Origin: Rhizobium metallidurans
GTDB lineage: Bacteria > Pseudomonadota > Alphaproteobacteria > Rhizobiales > Rhizobiaceae
Assembly: GCF_014196505.1 (NCBI RefSeq)
Contig: NZ_JACIDW010000002.1
Span: 124,001 to 188,000 of the forward strand
Length of the DNA: 64,000 bases
Direction of reading: 5' to 3'
Below are positions 16,672-25,736 of this stretch, one piece after another; positions within the stretch are counted from its first letter, which is position 1; each line of letters begins with the position of its first letter. A program made the translations under genes and the position numbers. The notes below the pieces were generated by a model, which was given only the letters and a program-made list of their open reading frames with translations, was not told the DNA's origin and searched no databases.

Positions 16672-17493
16672 CTAGAAGACCACCCGATGCGGATGCGTGA
16701 AGATCTCGAAATCCTCTCCGCGCGCGACGGCGATCATGGTAATTCCCGCCTCCTCGGCCGTGCGAATGGCATAGGCGGTCGGTGCCGAGATCGCGATCAG
16801 GATCGGACTGCCGAGAAACCCGGCCTTCTGGATCATCTCGATCGAAAGCCGGCTGGTCACCGTCACCGCGCCGCTGCCGCCGGAGACGCCCGATGCGACG
16901 ACGGCGCCGCAGAGCTTGTCGAGCGCGTTGTGCCGGCCGACGTCCTCGCGCAACGCCACCAGCCCGCTGCCCGGCACGAAGAACCCGGCGCCATGGACCG
17001 CGCGGGTCTTGTGGTTGAGTTGCTGCTGATCCGCGAGGCTCGCCACCGCGCGCGCGATGTCGTGAGGCGTCACCGTGAGATCGCGGGACAGGACGGGACG
17101 CACGCTGCGGACGGCCTGCTCCAGCGATTCGATACCGCACAGGCCGCAGCCGACCGGACCCATCATGTGTCGCCGGCGCGCGCGCAGCTTCTCCTCGACG
17201 TCTTCAACCAGCGCGATCTGCACGTCGATGCCCATCTCGTCCTGAACGATCTCGATCGCCTCGATCTGCGAGACGGCGTCGATCAAACCCTCGGTAAGGC
17301 TGAAGCCGACGGCGAAATCGACCAGATCGGCGGGCGTCGCCATCATCACCGCATGCGAACTGCCGCCATAGGAGAAGGCGATTGCCACCTCCTCGGGAAC
17401 GCTGCGCGTCGCCGGAGCGGCAACCCCGCCATGAAAGGCGATGGTGTGCACGGCCTCGTGGCTCGCTCGGTTATCGACGAAACTGATGTTCAC
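16672..17493 (-). CDS. fdhD: formate dehydrogenase accessory sulfurtransferase FdhD
   Basis: A 273-residue FdhD that passes sulfur from a cysteine desulfurase to the bis-MGD molybdenum cofactor of formate dehydrogenase. The sulfur-carrying motif C116-G-L-C119-G is present, as is GAGFF and the EDVGRHNALDK motif that is diagnostic of the family. A GTG start at 17493 gives the normal family length and has an AGGGAAGAG ribosome site; a longer frame running to 18090 overlaps msrA and is not real. No formate dehydrogenase structural gene is in the window. It follows msrA on the same strand but a terminator hairpin lies between. Confidence 0.93.
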   Translation of the reverse strand: MNISFVDNRASHEAVHTIAFHGGVAAPATRSVPEEVAIAFSYGGSSHAVMMATPADLVDFAVGFSLTEGLIDAVSQIEAIEIVQDEMGIDVQIALVEDVEEKLRARRRHMMGPVGCGLCGIESLEQAVRSVRPVLSRDLTVTPHDIARAVASLADQQQLNHKTRAVHGAGFFVPGSGLVALREDVGRHNALDKLCGAVVASGVSGGSGAVTVTSRLSIEMIQKAGFLGSPILIAISAPTAYAIRTAEEAGITMIAVARGEDFEIFTHPHRVVF

Positions 17494-17606
17494 CCTGCTC
17501 TTCCCTGAACGATGCGGCCCAGCCCGCGAATGCGCCTGCCAATCTCCACTATAGGCCCGGACCGACACGTCTGTCCCCGTGAAAGAACGGTACTTGTCAC
17601 GCAAAA

Positions 17607-17628
17607 CGCCAGGTCTTTCGACCTGGCG
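17607..17628 (-). terminator. intrinsic terminator of msrA
   Basis: Perfect nine-base arms CGCCAGGTC / GACCTGGCG with a four-base loop; on the minus strand the stem is followed by TTTT. It lies 22 bases after the msrA stop and separates msrA from fdhD. Confidence 0.8.
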
Positions 17629-17650
17629 CCGTGAAGACGTGGCTGTGTTT

Positions 17651-18163
17651 TCAAGCCGCGGAGGACTGCCGCTTCGGCAGCTTCCAGCTGGGACGGACGA
17701 AGTGGCAGGTATAGCCGTTCGGAATCCGTTCCAGATAGTCCTGATGCTCGGGCTCCGCCTCCCAAAAATCGCCGACCGGGGCAAGCTCCGTGACGACCTT
17801 TCCCGGCCAGAGACCGGATGCGTCCACATCGGCGATCGTATCCTCAGCCACGCGCTTCTGCTCGTCACTCGCGTAAAAGATGGCCGAGCGGTAGCTGGGG
17901 CCGAGATCGTTGCCCTGGCGATTGGGCGTCGACGGATCGTGGATCTGGAAGAAGAATTCCAGGATGTCGCGATAGCTGGTCTTGGCGGGATCGAAGAGGA
18001 TCTCGATCGCCTCGGCGTGGTTCCCGTGATTGCGGTAGGTCGCGTTGGCAACCTCGCCGCCGGTGTAGCCCACTCGCGTCGTCTCGACACCCGGCAGGCG
18101 TCTGATCAGATCCTGCATTCCCCAGAAACAACCGCCTGCGAGCACTGCGCGTTCGATAGTCAT
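17651..18163 (-). CDS. msrA: peptide-methionine (S)-S-oxide reductase
   Basis: A 170-residue cytosolic repair enzyme reducing S-methionine sulfoxide in proteins with thioredoxin. The active-site motif GGCFWG is at residues 10-15, with Cys12 as nucleophile; the HAE, GYTGG and YHNQ-like region ([19 protein letters not shown]) are family hallmarks. The ATG at 18163 has a GGAG ribosome site and gives the standard length; a longer upstream frame lacks homology. A strong terminator follows. Confidence 0.95.
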   Translation of the reverse strand: MTIERAVLAGGCFWGMQDLIRRLPGVETTRVGYTGGEVANATYRNHGNHAEAIEILFDPAKTSYRDILEFFFQIHDPSTPNRQGNDLGPSYRSAIFYASDEQKRVAEDTIADVDASGLWPGKVVTELAPVGDFWEAEPEHQDYLERIPNGYTCHFVRPSWKLPKRQSSAA

Positions 18164-18561
18164 CGAATATCTCCATTCCCTGACGTTCGTTACGAGATCT
18201 TCATCGGCTGACAAGCTGGAAGCCTGCGCCCAACCTGCCCGAGCCGCCTGGAAGGCAGCTCCGCCGCGTGCCCTACAGATAGGGATTCCACGCCGTGTTT
18301 GCCAGTGCGACTTTATCGGGGCGGAAATGCCTGACAACGTCATATCAACACCGAGACAATCAGCGATACCTGATGAGCGGCAATATCCAACCAATTGATT
18401 TTACTTTGACGGCGTCAGCCTCTAGGGAAGCATCAGTGGTTGCGTGGCGCAGGCGCGATAACCAAGCGTGAGCTGCATCACGTTAGGTGAACCGCAGGGA
18501 CGTCATATTCTTCATATCCACTTTTCCATATCCACCAGGCAATTTGAAAAACGAGATCACA
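18164..18561 (+). other. intergenic region between msrA and the PhnA-type gene
   Basis: About 400 bases between divergent genes. No supported gene. One palindrome, TGACG-G-CGTCA at 18407-18417, could be an operator. An AT-rich stretch at 18385-18406 may hold a promoter, but no clear -35/-10 pair is convincing. Confidence 0.35.
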
Positions 18562-18786
18562 ATGACCGACGAACCAATCGTAAGAGACAGCAACGGCGCG
18601 CAGCTCAGCGACGGTGATTCCGTCACGCTCATCAAGGACCTGAAGGTCAAGGGCACATCGGAGACCATCAAGCGCGGAACGCTCGTGAAGAACATCCGGC
18701 TCAACGGAAACCCAGGCGAAGTGGAATGCAACACCAAGCAGGTCAAGGGCCTGGTGCTGAAGACGGAGTTCGTCAAAAAGGCGTAG
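18562..18786 (+). CDS. PhnA/YjdM C-terminal domain protein
   Basis: A 74-residue small beta-barrel protein matching the PhnA (YjdM) C-terminal domain: VRDSNGAQLSDGDSVTLIKDLKVKG...KRGTLVKNIRL...VECNTKQVKGLVLKTEFVKK. The N-terminal zinc-ribbon half found in E. coli PhnA is absent, which is common in alphaproteobacteria. Despite the old name the family has no proven phosphonate role. The start MTDEP at 18562 was chosen because the longer upstream frame has no similarity. Single-gene unit by context. Confidence 0.85.
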   Translation: MTDEPIVRDSNGAQLSDGDSVTLIKDLKVKGTSETIKRGTLVKNIRLNGNPGEVECNTKQVKGLVLKTEFVKKA

Positions 18787-18973
18787 GTCGCCGCGACATC
18801 TGTGCCGGATCGAAACACCGGACCCGGATCAACGTAGCGACGAACGCCGGCGCTGTCATCCGTCATGAGCGCCTTTCACGTCGCTCATGACTGCGGAATC
18901 TGGCTCGTCCCGGCGACAATCGCGAACGGGCCTTTTTCATGAGGGAACGGGGAAACAGCCGCCCTGCCGGTGG

Positions 18974-19453
18974 CTACATGTATTTCGTGATGCTCGGGCT
19001 GACCACCCTGTCGCCCGGCTTGATGCCGAGCTTGGCCGTGGCGCCGGCGTTGAGCTCCAGCACGTACTTCACCTCGGTCACGGAATCGATGATGTCGCGG
19101 GAATAGGGCACCGCATTCTGCTTGATGCCGCGCACGATGCCCGCCCGATCTATGAACAGCATGTCGAGTGGCAGCACCGTGTTTTCCATCCACATCTGCA
19201 CCCGTCTCGACGTCCCGAAGTCGAAGATCATGCCGGCATCCGCGGCCATCTCCTTGCGGTACATCAGGCCGCGCTGTCGCTGTTCGTTGGTATCGGCGAT
19301 CTCGACGGTAAAGTTGTATTTCTGCCCTGATGCCGTCTGGATGACCAGTTGCTCCTTGTCGAACTTGACGACGGACTGGGCGAGCGCCGGCAGCGCCAGC
19401 ATGAAAAAAAGCGCCAAAAAGGCGCTTCTGATTCGGTATGAAACCATGGTCAT
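18974..19453 (-). CDS. DUF192 secreted protein
   Basis: A 159-residue exported protein of the DUF192 family: signal peptide (RSAFLALFFMLALPALAQ), then family hallmarks RQRGLMYRKEM, GMIFDF, MWMENTVLPLDMLFID and VLELNAG. The function of the family is unknown; the fold is a small beta-barrel. Its ATG (19453-19451) overlaps the stop of the upstream cold-shock gene as TGATG, implying translational coupling. A longer frame up to 19939 belongs to the cold-shock gene's shadow. Confidence 0.88.
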   Translation of the reverse strand: MTMVSYRIRSAFLALFFMLALPALAQSVVKFDKEQLVIQTASGQKYNFTVEIADTNEQRQRGLMYRKEMAADAGMIFDFGTSRRVQMWMENTVLPLDMLFIDRAGIVRGIKQNAVPYSRDIIDSVTEVKYVLELNAGATAKLGIKPGDRVVSPSITKYM

Positions 19454-20031
19454 CAGTGCGCCCTGCTCACGGGGGTCGGCGCGTCCGGATGGATTTCGGC
19501 CGCCATCAGCCCCTTGTCGCCATCGCCGAAGCGCACGAGCACAACCTGGCCGGGACGAAGCTCGGTAAGGCCGAAACGACGCAGCGTTTCCATGTGAACG
19601 AAGATATCCTCTGTCCCCTCGCCGCGCGTCAGGAAGCCGAAGCCCTTGGTGCGGTTGAACCACTTGACCAGCGCGCGCTCCAGACCGCTCGTCGCCGTGA
19701 CCTGCACATGCGTGCGCACCGGCGGCAGCTGCGACGGATGAACCGCCGTCGACTGGTCCATGGAGAGTATCTTGAAAGCCTGGTATCCGCGATCCCGGCG
19801 CTGGATGAGAGCGACGATGCGGGTGCCTTCGAGAATGGTCTGGTAGCCGTCGCGGCGCAGGCAGGTCACGTGCAGCAGAACGTCCTGCATGCCGTTGTCC
19901 GGAACGATGAAACCGAAGCCTTTCGCGACGTCGAACCACTTCACGACGCCGGTGATTTCGATGAGGTCGACCGCATCGCCCGCGAGTTGATCGAGGTCAG
20001 TGAATTCCGTCGATGAAATCCTGTCAGCCAT
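19453..20031 (-). CDS. double cold-shock-domain protein
   Basis: A 192-residue nucleic-acid-binding protein with two cold-shock domains: residues about 28-95 ([25 protein letters not shown]) and 120-185 ([27 protein letters not shown]). The RNP1 (KGFGFI/L) and RNP2 (DVLLHV, DIFVHM) motifs are kept in both. Double-CSD proteins of this size are usual in rhizobia and probably act as RNA chaperones. Coupled to the DUF192 gene by an overlapping stop/start. Confidence 0.92.
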   Translation of the reverse strand: MADRISSTEFTDLDQLAGDAVDLIEITGVVKWFDVAKGFGFIVPDNGMQDVLLHVTCLRRDGYQTILEGTRIVALIQRRDRGYQAFKILSMDQSTAVHPSQLPPVRTHVQVTATSGLERALVKWFNRTKGFGFLTRGEGTEDIFVHMETLRRFGLTELRPGQVVLVRFGDGDKGLMAAEIHPDAPTPVSRAH

Positions 20032-20224
20032 TTCGCCAGCCCCTCAATACGCGTCACACTGTTACGGTTAACTGATTCTTGAGATCAAGATTAACATGTT
20101 GGTAACGGATTAGCGCAAGCCCTACTTTTCGTTTATTCGCAACTGCCAATCTTACCCCCTAGTCTTGCCTGAACCTGACGTTCCGCCACATAAGAGGCAC
20201 GCCAGTATTTAGAGAGGAAACAGA

Positions 20225-20665
20225 ATGCGTTATCTCCACACCATGGTCCGCGTGAAGGATCTGGATGCATCGCTCCATTTCTACGCGACGCTTTTCGGGC
20301 TCGAGGAAACCCGCCGCATCGACAACGAAAAGGGTCGGTTTACCCTCGTCTTCCTCGCCGCTCCCGGCGACAAGGCCGACGCCACCGCCAAGGGCGCGCC
20401 ATGCCTGGAACTGACCTACAACTGGGACCCCGAGGATTACACCGGCGGACGCAACTTCGGCCACCTCGCCTACGAGGTCGACGACATCTACGCGACCTGC
20501 CAGAAGCTGATGGACAACGGCATCACCATCAACCGCCCGCCGCGCGACGGACACATGGCCTTCGTACGCTCTCCCGACGGCATCTCGATCGAGATTTTGC
20601 AGAAGGGCGGCAACCTTCAGGCGGCCGAGCCATGGGCATCGATGGGCAACACCGGCGCCTGGTAA
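20225..20665 (+). CDS. gloA: lactoylglutathione lyase (glyoxalase I)
   Basis: A 146-residue metalloenzyme converting the methylglyoxal-glutathione hemithioacetal to S-lactoylglutathione. The single-chain glyoxalase fold shows two beta-alpha-beta-beta-beta modules; metal ligands are expected at H6 (RYLHTMVRV), E in CLELTYN, H in FGHLAYEV and E in ISIEIL. GAGAGGAAAC precedes the ATG. Stands alone between the CSD gene (divergent) and the DUF882 lipoprotein. Confidence 0.92.
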   Translation: MRYLHTMVRVKDLDASLHFYATLFGLEETRRIDNEKGRFTLVFLAAPGDKADATAKGAPCLELTYNWDPEDYTGGRNFGHLAYEVDDIYATCQKLMDNGITINRPPRDGHMAFVRSPDGISIEILQKGGNLQAAEPWASMGNTGAW

Positions 20666-20836
20666 GCCGAGGCTTTTGCGAGGCTTGCGGCTTTTTCGAT
20701 TTCCGGCCACTGCGTCCGGATCGTCCTTGCCGCGCAACTTTGCTGCGGGCAATCTCCAGATGACTCGAGGCGGATCGTGCGTTCTGCGCGCCCCTCGCCT
20801 TCATATTTGGAGAATGCTCGCTTGCTCGCTGTTGAA

Positions 20837-21919
20837 ATGCGCACGCCTGTCAGGGCGGCACTTCTGATCGCCGCCTCCGCATGGGCGCTGTCGGGCTGCG
20901 TGTCCAACAAGCCCGCCGTCGATGCGCTCGCCTCCGCGGCCGCCGAATCGGTACCCGCGCAAGAGCAGCAGGCGGCGGCAAGCGCCGCGCCGATGGCCGG
21001 CTCCGCGCAACAGCAGGCCGGCTACCGCGACCCCAGGATGACCAACGTCGCCGGGATGACGAACGTCTCCGGTATGGAGAATACTTCCGGCGTGCAAGCC
21101 GCCGGCATGGCGCAGGCACCGGGCCAGCCGGCATCGGCGATGCCGGAGCAGACGGCCCCCGCCAATATCGGCGGCCTCGCGATGCAATCGACCGGCATCA
21201 ACGCCCAGGCGATGAGCATCTTCTCGGTCAAGCAGAGGATCCAGAACAACCCGACATCGACCACGCTGCAGCCGTCGGGCGGCGTCGGCGCCACGCGCTC
21301 GAGCGTCTATTCCAGTCAGATGCCGGTCGACCCGGCGCCGCAGCAGCCGACACTCGCGCCGCAGCAGTCCTCGCAAAACACCAGCACCACGATCGACCCG
21401 ATGCAAACCGCCTCTTTGGCGACGAGCGCCCTTCCCGGCCAGAGCATGAATGCGCTCTACAGCGCGCCCAGGCAGAACCTTCTCACCAGCCTGTCCGGCC
21501 TGCTGCAGAAGGCGTCCCTTCCCGGAGCGACCCGCGTCGCGCCGAACGGATTGCGGCTGCAGAACGACAAGGTCGAGGTCGGCTGTTTCAAGCCGGATCT
21601 CCTGAAGGTGATCAAGGCGGTCGAAGGCCGTTTCGGCAGGCCGGCGACCATCACGTCGGGCTATCGCGACCCCGAGCGCAACCGCATGGTCGGTGGCGCC
21701 GAGGAATCGATGCACATGAGCTGCGAGGCGGCCGATTTTCAGATCGACGGCGTGTCGAAGTGGGATATCGCCAACTATATCCGCTCGCTTCCCGACCGCG
21801 GCGGTGTCGGCACCTATTGCCACACCGACTCCATCCACCTCGACACGGGCCGCAACCGCGACTGGAACTGGGGTTGCGGCCGCAAGCCGGCAACCGCCAC
21901 GCTCGCCCGCGCCCTCTGA
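20837..21919 (+). CDS. DUF882/M15-like lipoprotein with low-complexity spacer
   Basis: A 360-residue predicted lipoprotein. The ATG at 20837 puts a lipobox ALSGC at residues 18-22; the GTG at 20777 would spoil it. After a long Ala/Gln/Met/Ser-rich spacer, which includes short repeats of the type MTNVAGMTNVSGMENTSGV, comes a C-terminal peptidase-M15_2 (DUF882, YcbK-like) domain: SGYRDPERNR, EESMHMSCEAADFQ, and CHTDSIHLDTG, giving the His/Asp/His zinc site of that family. These enzymes are thought to act on peptidoglycan peptides. Rhizobiaceae commonly have one. Confidence 0.8.
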   Translation: MRTPVRAALLIAASAWALSGCVSNKPAVDALASAAAESVPAQEQQAAASAAPMAGSAQQQAGYRDPRMTNVAGMTNVSGMENTSGVQAAGMAQAPGQPASAMPEQTAPANIGGLAMQSTGINAQAMSIFSVKQRIQNNPTSTTLQPSGGVGATRSSVYSSQMPVDPAPQQPTLAPQQSSQNTSTTIDPMQTASLATSALPGQSMNALYSAPRQNLLTSLSGLLQKASLPGATRVAPNGLRLQNDKVEVGCFKPDLLKVIKAVEGRFGRPATITSGYRDPERNRMVGGAEESMHMSCEAADFQIDGVSKWDIANYIRSLPDRGGVGTYCHTDSIHLDTGRNRDWNWGCGRKPATATLARAL

Positions 21920-22115
21920 TATCACCCCTTCATTTCGCTCATCGCCGCCCGGTGCCGCCACGGCAGCGGGCGACGCGCGTTTAGACGTTTGATTTCAAGG
22001 CAATAGCGAGGTTTTTCCACACGCTGACATTTCTTGTCATTTTTTTGCAAAAAATCACTTCTTGCCGCTTGCGGGAATCCGAGTGCCTGATTATAAGGGC
22101 GCCACCACGAAGGAA

Positions 22116-22190
22116 GCGCCCTTCGTCTATCGGTTAGGACACCAGATTTTCATTCTGGGAAGAGGGGTTCGACTCCCCTAGGGCGTGCCA
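22116..22190 (+). tRNA. tRNA-Glu (anticodon TTC)
   Basis: Cloverleaf with acceptor GCGCCCT / AGGGCGT, anticodon arm CCAGA-TTTTCAT-TCTGG with anticodon TTC at 22149-22151, T-arm AGGGGTTCGACTCCCCT, and encoded CCA. The first acceptor pair is G-U. Confidence 0.96.
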
Positions 22191-22319
22191 TCATGGTTGA
22201 TTTCATTGCATTTTTTTGATTTTCGACCGAAGTGATCCTGAACAACTGGATCGCTCGGCCGCGGTGGCATTTGGCGCCAACCAGCCGTCCGACCAGGTCG
22301 GCTATCGGGCTTGAAGCAG

Positions 22320-22724
22320 TCATGCCCTCCGATTTTTGGACTTGTGCTCGACCCGCTCTAGGATGATCTTGTATTCCGTGGAGCCACCTCCATCCTTCGG
22401 CGCTACAAGCAGATGCAGCCGGTCGTTACGATATCCTACAGTGACGCGCACGTTCGCAGGGGGGCTGTTGGCGGTGATCGACCATCTACCCTCTCCTGAT
22501 GCCAGCACGCCGCCAGTCTCGGGCTGTAGAGACGCCATCGCCCATCCTGCTTTACTGAAAATCGCAGCAGTCTCACCGTACTGGATGATCCCGATTGTCT
22601 CCGGCGCTCCTTCGGATGTTTGCCACTGCCCTTCAAGCAATCGGTCAGCCGCATTGCCGGAGAGTGGGACTGCGAAGGACGCAAGTAGGACGACGAAGAT
22701 TATCTTCCCGTAAAGGCGCGGCAT
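22320..22724 (-). CDS. small secreted protein, unknown function
   Basis: A 134-residue protein with a typical signal peptide (KIIFVVLLASFAVPLSGNAA). The mature part begins DRLLEGQWQTSEG and is rich in beta-type residues (GIIQYGETAAIFS..., VRVTVGYRNDRLHLLVAP), suggesting a small lipocalin-like or beta-sandwich domain. No family recognised. It lies directly downstream of tRNA-Glu, a usual place for small acquired genes, and its codon use is slightly less GC-biased than that of its neighbours. Confidence 0.6.
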   Translation of the reverse strand: MPRLYGKIIFVVLLASFAVPLSGNAADRLLEGQWQTSEGAPETIGIIQYGETAAIFSKAGWAMASLQPETGGVLASGEGRWSITANSPPANVRVTVGYRNDRLHLLVAPKDGGGSTEYKIILERVEHKSKNRRA

Positions 22725-22868
22725 GAGCTATTTTCCGTTGAAGCGGCAGTCAGCCCGACGTTTCCTCCTGATTGCGTTTTTATCATGGACAACCACCGGG
22801 CAATGCGCGAACTGGTTTTATGTTGACGACCGCGCTTGGCGCAAAGCCGTCGACCAACCGCGCCCCCA

Positions 22869-24200
22869 TCAAACCCCGCTGATCAACTCGATCTTCGACC
22901 CATCGCTGAACCGTGACAGCCTAAACGCCCTGGGGTCGACGATCGGCGCCCTGCCCGTGACGATATCGGCCATCAGCCGCCCGGCGGCCGGGCCGATGCC
23001 GAAGCCGTGGCCGGAAAAGCCGGTCGCGATGTGAAAGCCGGGAATGGCCTCGACATCGGAGATGACAGGCACGGCATCGGGCGTCACGTCGATATAGCCC
23101 GCCCAGCGCTGCGCGATCTCGGCCTTTTCGAAGACGGGAAACGCGGCCTTCAGGTCCGCCAGCGCCTTGTCCTGCTTGCGCCTGGATGGGACGGGATCGA
23201 GCACCCGGTTATATTCGAAGGGGCTCGCCTCATCGAGCGACCACTGGCGCGGGATGCGGGCTTCGTCGAGGAAGCGCAGACCGAGCCGGAAGGAGAGCGC
23301 CTTCCATTCGGACCTGAGCGCCGGCAGAAAATCCATCGCATGGCGAAACGACGCCGGCACGATATCGACGATATTGTCGTAGCCCGAGGCAACCGTATAA
23401 CCGCCGTCCTGGCGCTTGCGGATGGCGAAGTCGTTGGCCCAGATCGTCTGCTCCGGCCCACCCTCGAGCGGCTTCGTCCTGAGCACACTGTTCATCACCT
23501 TCAACTGCGGAAGATCGATCCCGAAGCGGCCCGAAAACAGGCTGGACCAGGCCCCGCCGGCCAGCACCACGGCCTGGCAGGCGATCGACCCGCGTTCCGT
23601 CACCACGCCGCGTACGGCGCCGGCAGCCAGTTCGATACCACGCACCGCGCATGCGGTGAGGATCGTTGCGCCCTTGTCGCGCGCGGCTTCGGCAATCGCG
23701 GGGGCCGCCTTCTGCGGCTCGGCGCGGCCGTCGGCCGGTGTGTAGAGCGCGCCGGCCATGGGTAACCTCGAGCCGGGAAGGAGATCGCCGAACTCGCGGG
23801 CGCTCAGCATCCTGGTGTCGATCTGGTAATCGCGGAGGTTGGCCCGCCAGCGGTCGTGAGCCGACAGCTCCTTCTCGTTGGCGCAGGTAAAGATGATGCC
23901 GGCGCGCTTGAAGCCAGTATCGCGGCCAGTGCGGGCGTCGAGCGTATCCCACAGACGCAGCGCTTCGGCCATGAGCGGCACCTCGCGCGGATCGCGCATC
24001 GAGATGCGCACCCAGCCCCAGTTGCGGCTGGACTGCTCCTGCCCGATCCCGCCCTTCTCGCACAAGACGACCTTCAGCCCGCGCTCGGCAAGCTCCAGCG
24101 CCGTCGAGCAACCGACGATCCCGCCCCCGATCACCACCACATCGCAGGCATCGGGAAGCGTTTCATCACCGTGAACGGGAACGACATGGGGACCGGGCAT
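22869..24200 (-). CDS. FAD-dependent amino-acid/amine oxidase (DadA-like)
   Basis: A 443-residue flavoprotein of the D-amino-acid dehydrogenase/glycine oxidase family. The Rossmann motif VVVIGGGIVGCSTALELAERG is at residues 21-41 and the C-terminal FAD motif is GFHIATGFSGHGFGIGPAAG. Substrates in this family include D-amino acids, sarcosine and N-methyl or betaine compounds; sequence alone does not decide. The start MPGPHVVPVHGDE has no strong ribosome site, so MPGP is chosen by length. It is a single-gene unit; the gene downstream (22320-22724) is on the same strand but 144 bases away. Confidence 0.85.
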   Translation of the reverse strand: MPGPHVVPVHGDETLPDACDVVVIGGGIVGCSTALELAERGLKVVLCEKGGIGQEQSSRNWGWVRISMRDPREVPLMAEALRLWDTLDARTGRDTGFKRAGIIFTCANEKELSAHDRWRANLRDYQIDTRMLSAREFGDLLPGSRLPMAGALYTPADGRAEPQKAAPAIAEAARDKGATILTACAVRGIELAAGAVRGVVTERGSIACQAVVLAGGAWSSLFSGRFGIDLPQLKVMNSVLRTKPLEGGPEQTIWANDFAIRKRQDGGYTVASGYDNIVDIVPASFRHAMDFLPALRSEWKALSFRLGLRFLDEARIPRQWSLDEASPFEYNRVLDPVPSRRKQDKALADLKAAFPVFEKAEIAQRWAGYIDVTPDAVPVISDVEAIPGFHIATGFSGHGFGIGPAAGRLMADIVTGRAPIVDPRAFRLSRFSDGSKIELISGV

Positions 24201-24364
24201 GAATTATCTCGCGGATGGTGGTTGTCTTGCGAGATGGTCTAGCGCCCGCGACACGCGCTAGAAACAGCAAATCCGCTACAACCGCGAATTTCCCGCGGAT
24301 AAGAACAACTTACGATGAGCGAGGGGTCAAGCAACGCGCGCCGCGGCCGCCAAACGCCCCCCAG

Positions 24365-25591
24365 TTATTTCAATGGAAACGCGAACACGTCCACCGGTTC
24401 GCCAAGCCCGCGTAGCGGAAACGCGCCCAGGCTGTCCATCTCGTCTTCTTGGCCCGCCATCTCCACGAACGCCCTGGAGAGAAGCACCGGCCGCTTGATC
24501 TCCTTCGTCAGGCTTTCCAGCCGCGAAGCGACATTCACCGCCGGACCGATCACGGTAAAATCGAGCCGCCTGCGCGATCCGATATTCCCGTACATCACCT
24601 CTCCGACGTGCACGCCGATGCCATAGCGAAGAACCTCGCGGCCCTTGCGCTTGTTCTCGGCGTTCAGCTCGACCATCAGCGCTTCCGCGGTCTTGATCGC
24701 CTGCAGCAGGTTTTCGCAGGCCTCGGGGTTGCTGAGCGGGAAGATCGCCAGCATGCCGTCGCCCATGAATTTCAGGATCTCGCCGCCATGCTTCTCGATC
24801 GGCTCCGACATCGCGTCGAAATAGCCATTGAGCAGCTCGATCACGTCGTCGCGCGGCCAATGGTCGGAAATCGTCGTGAAATCGCGAAGGTCGCAGATCA
24901 GGATGGCGGCCTCCACGGTCGCGCCGCTGCCGCGCGTCGTTGCCCCGGCCAGGATCTGCTCGCTGGCATGCGGTCCCACATAGGTCTGCAACAGCGTGCG
25001 CGCCATGATGTTCTTCAGCCGGATTTCGGTCACCAGCGTCAGCGCCGGCAGCAGGTCCTTGAGATAATTGACATGCTCTTCCAGAAACCCGCCGGGACGA
25101 TCGCTTGCGAAGGTCACGATATGGCGCTTGCCCAGCGTATGCTCCATCGGCCAGGCGATATATTCGGTCACGCCTTCGCGCTTGAGGTCGTCATAGAATT
25201 CGGCGTGCCCGTCGCCGGGACGCAGCGCCTCGATATCCTTGCGCACCTCGGTCGCGCCGCTGAAGATTTCGTTGACGGGGCTTCGCAGGAACTGCGGCGT
25301 GTTTTCGGTGCCGTAGTCGAAGGTGGTGATCTTCGCCTCGGTCATCCCCGTCCTCCAGAGAAGCCGCGCGCCCAGCCATTGCGGATGATGCGTCCGGAAA
25401 TGCATCGTGGCGCGGCTGACGGGAATACCCTCGTCGCGCAGCCGGTCGCAGAGCTGAACCAGCAGATTGTCGATATAGCGCTCGTTGCGTGTCTCGTTGA
25501 CCAGCCAGTCAAGGCTGGTTGTCCTGTGCCTCGGCCACTGGCCGACGCTCAGCTCGGAAGGCTCTGGAGCCGGGTTTGATAAGGATTGCAT
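24365..25591 (-). CDS. class III adenylate/guanylate cyclase
   Basis: A 408-residue cytosolic cyclase with a non-membrane N-terminal sensory region (about 1-220, features of a GAF-like domain) and a C-terminal catalytic domain. Metal-binding Asp residues lie in ILICDLRDFT and LKFMGDGMLAIF; the base/transition-state region is DFTVIGPAVNVASRLE. Rhizobia carry many such cyclases, so the signal cannot be guessed. The start at 25591 (MQSLSNPA) is one of several in-frame ATGs; 25630 would add 13 residues. Confidence 0.9.
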   Translation of the reverse strand: MQSLSNPAPEPSELSVGQWPRHRTTSLDWLVNETRNERYIDNLLVQLCDRLRDEGIPVSRATMHFRTHHPQWLGARLLWRTGMTEAKITTFDYGTENTPQFLRSPVNEIFSGATEVRKDIEALRPGDGHAEFYDDLKREGVTEYIAWPMEHTLGKRHIVTFASDRPGGFLEEHVNYLKDLLPALTLVTEIRLKNIMARTLLQTYVGPHASEQILAGATTRGSGATVEAAILICDLRDFTTISDHWPRDDVIELLNGYFDAMSEPIEKHGGEILKFMGDGMLAIFPLSNPEACENLLQAIKTAEALMVELNAENKRKGREVLRYGIGVHVGEVMYGNIGSRRRLDFTVIGPAVNVASRLESLTKEIKRPVLLSRAFVEMAGQEDEMDSLGAFPLRGLGEPVDVFAFPLK

Positions 25592-25736
25592 CGCCCTACA
25601 CTCCGCGAGAGATCGCGGCCTTCTCAACATGAAAACAAAAAATCATTCCTACGCCAGCTAAATGGGGTGGCCGATCGTGGAATGGAATGCCTGCCTGGCA
25701 ACATCTGGCGGAAAAAGTTTCATCCGGCCCGCTTGA

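Noticed and set aside
17494..18090. Long minus-strand extension of fdhD into msrA
   Set aside because: It overlaps msrA in another frame and has no FdhD-like sequence; the GTG at 17493 gives the normal FdhD length.
22723..23034. Plus-strand frame with a signal-like start (MSYFPLKRQSARRFLLIAFLSW...)
   Set aside because: More than half of it is antisense to the end of the DadA-like gene, no homology is recognisable beyond the first 45 codons, and it overlaps the start of the minus-strand small secreted gene. Possibly a remnant, not a supported gene.
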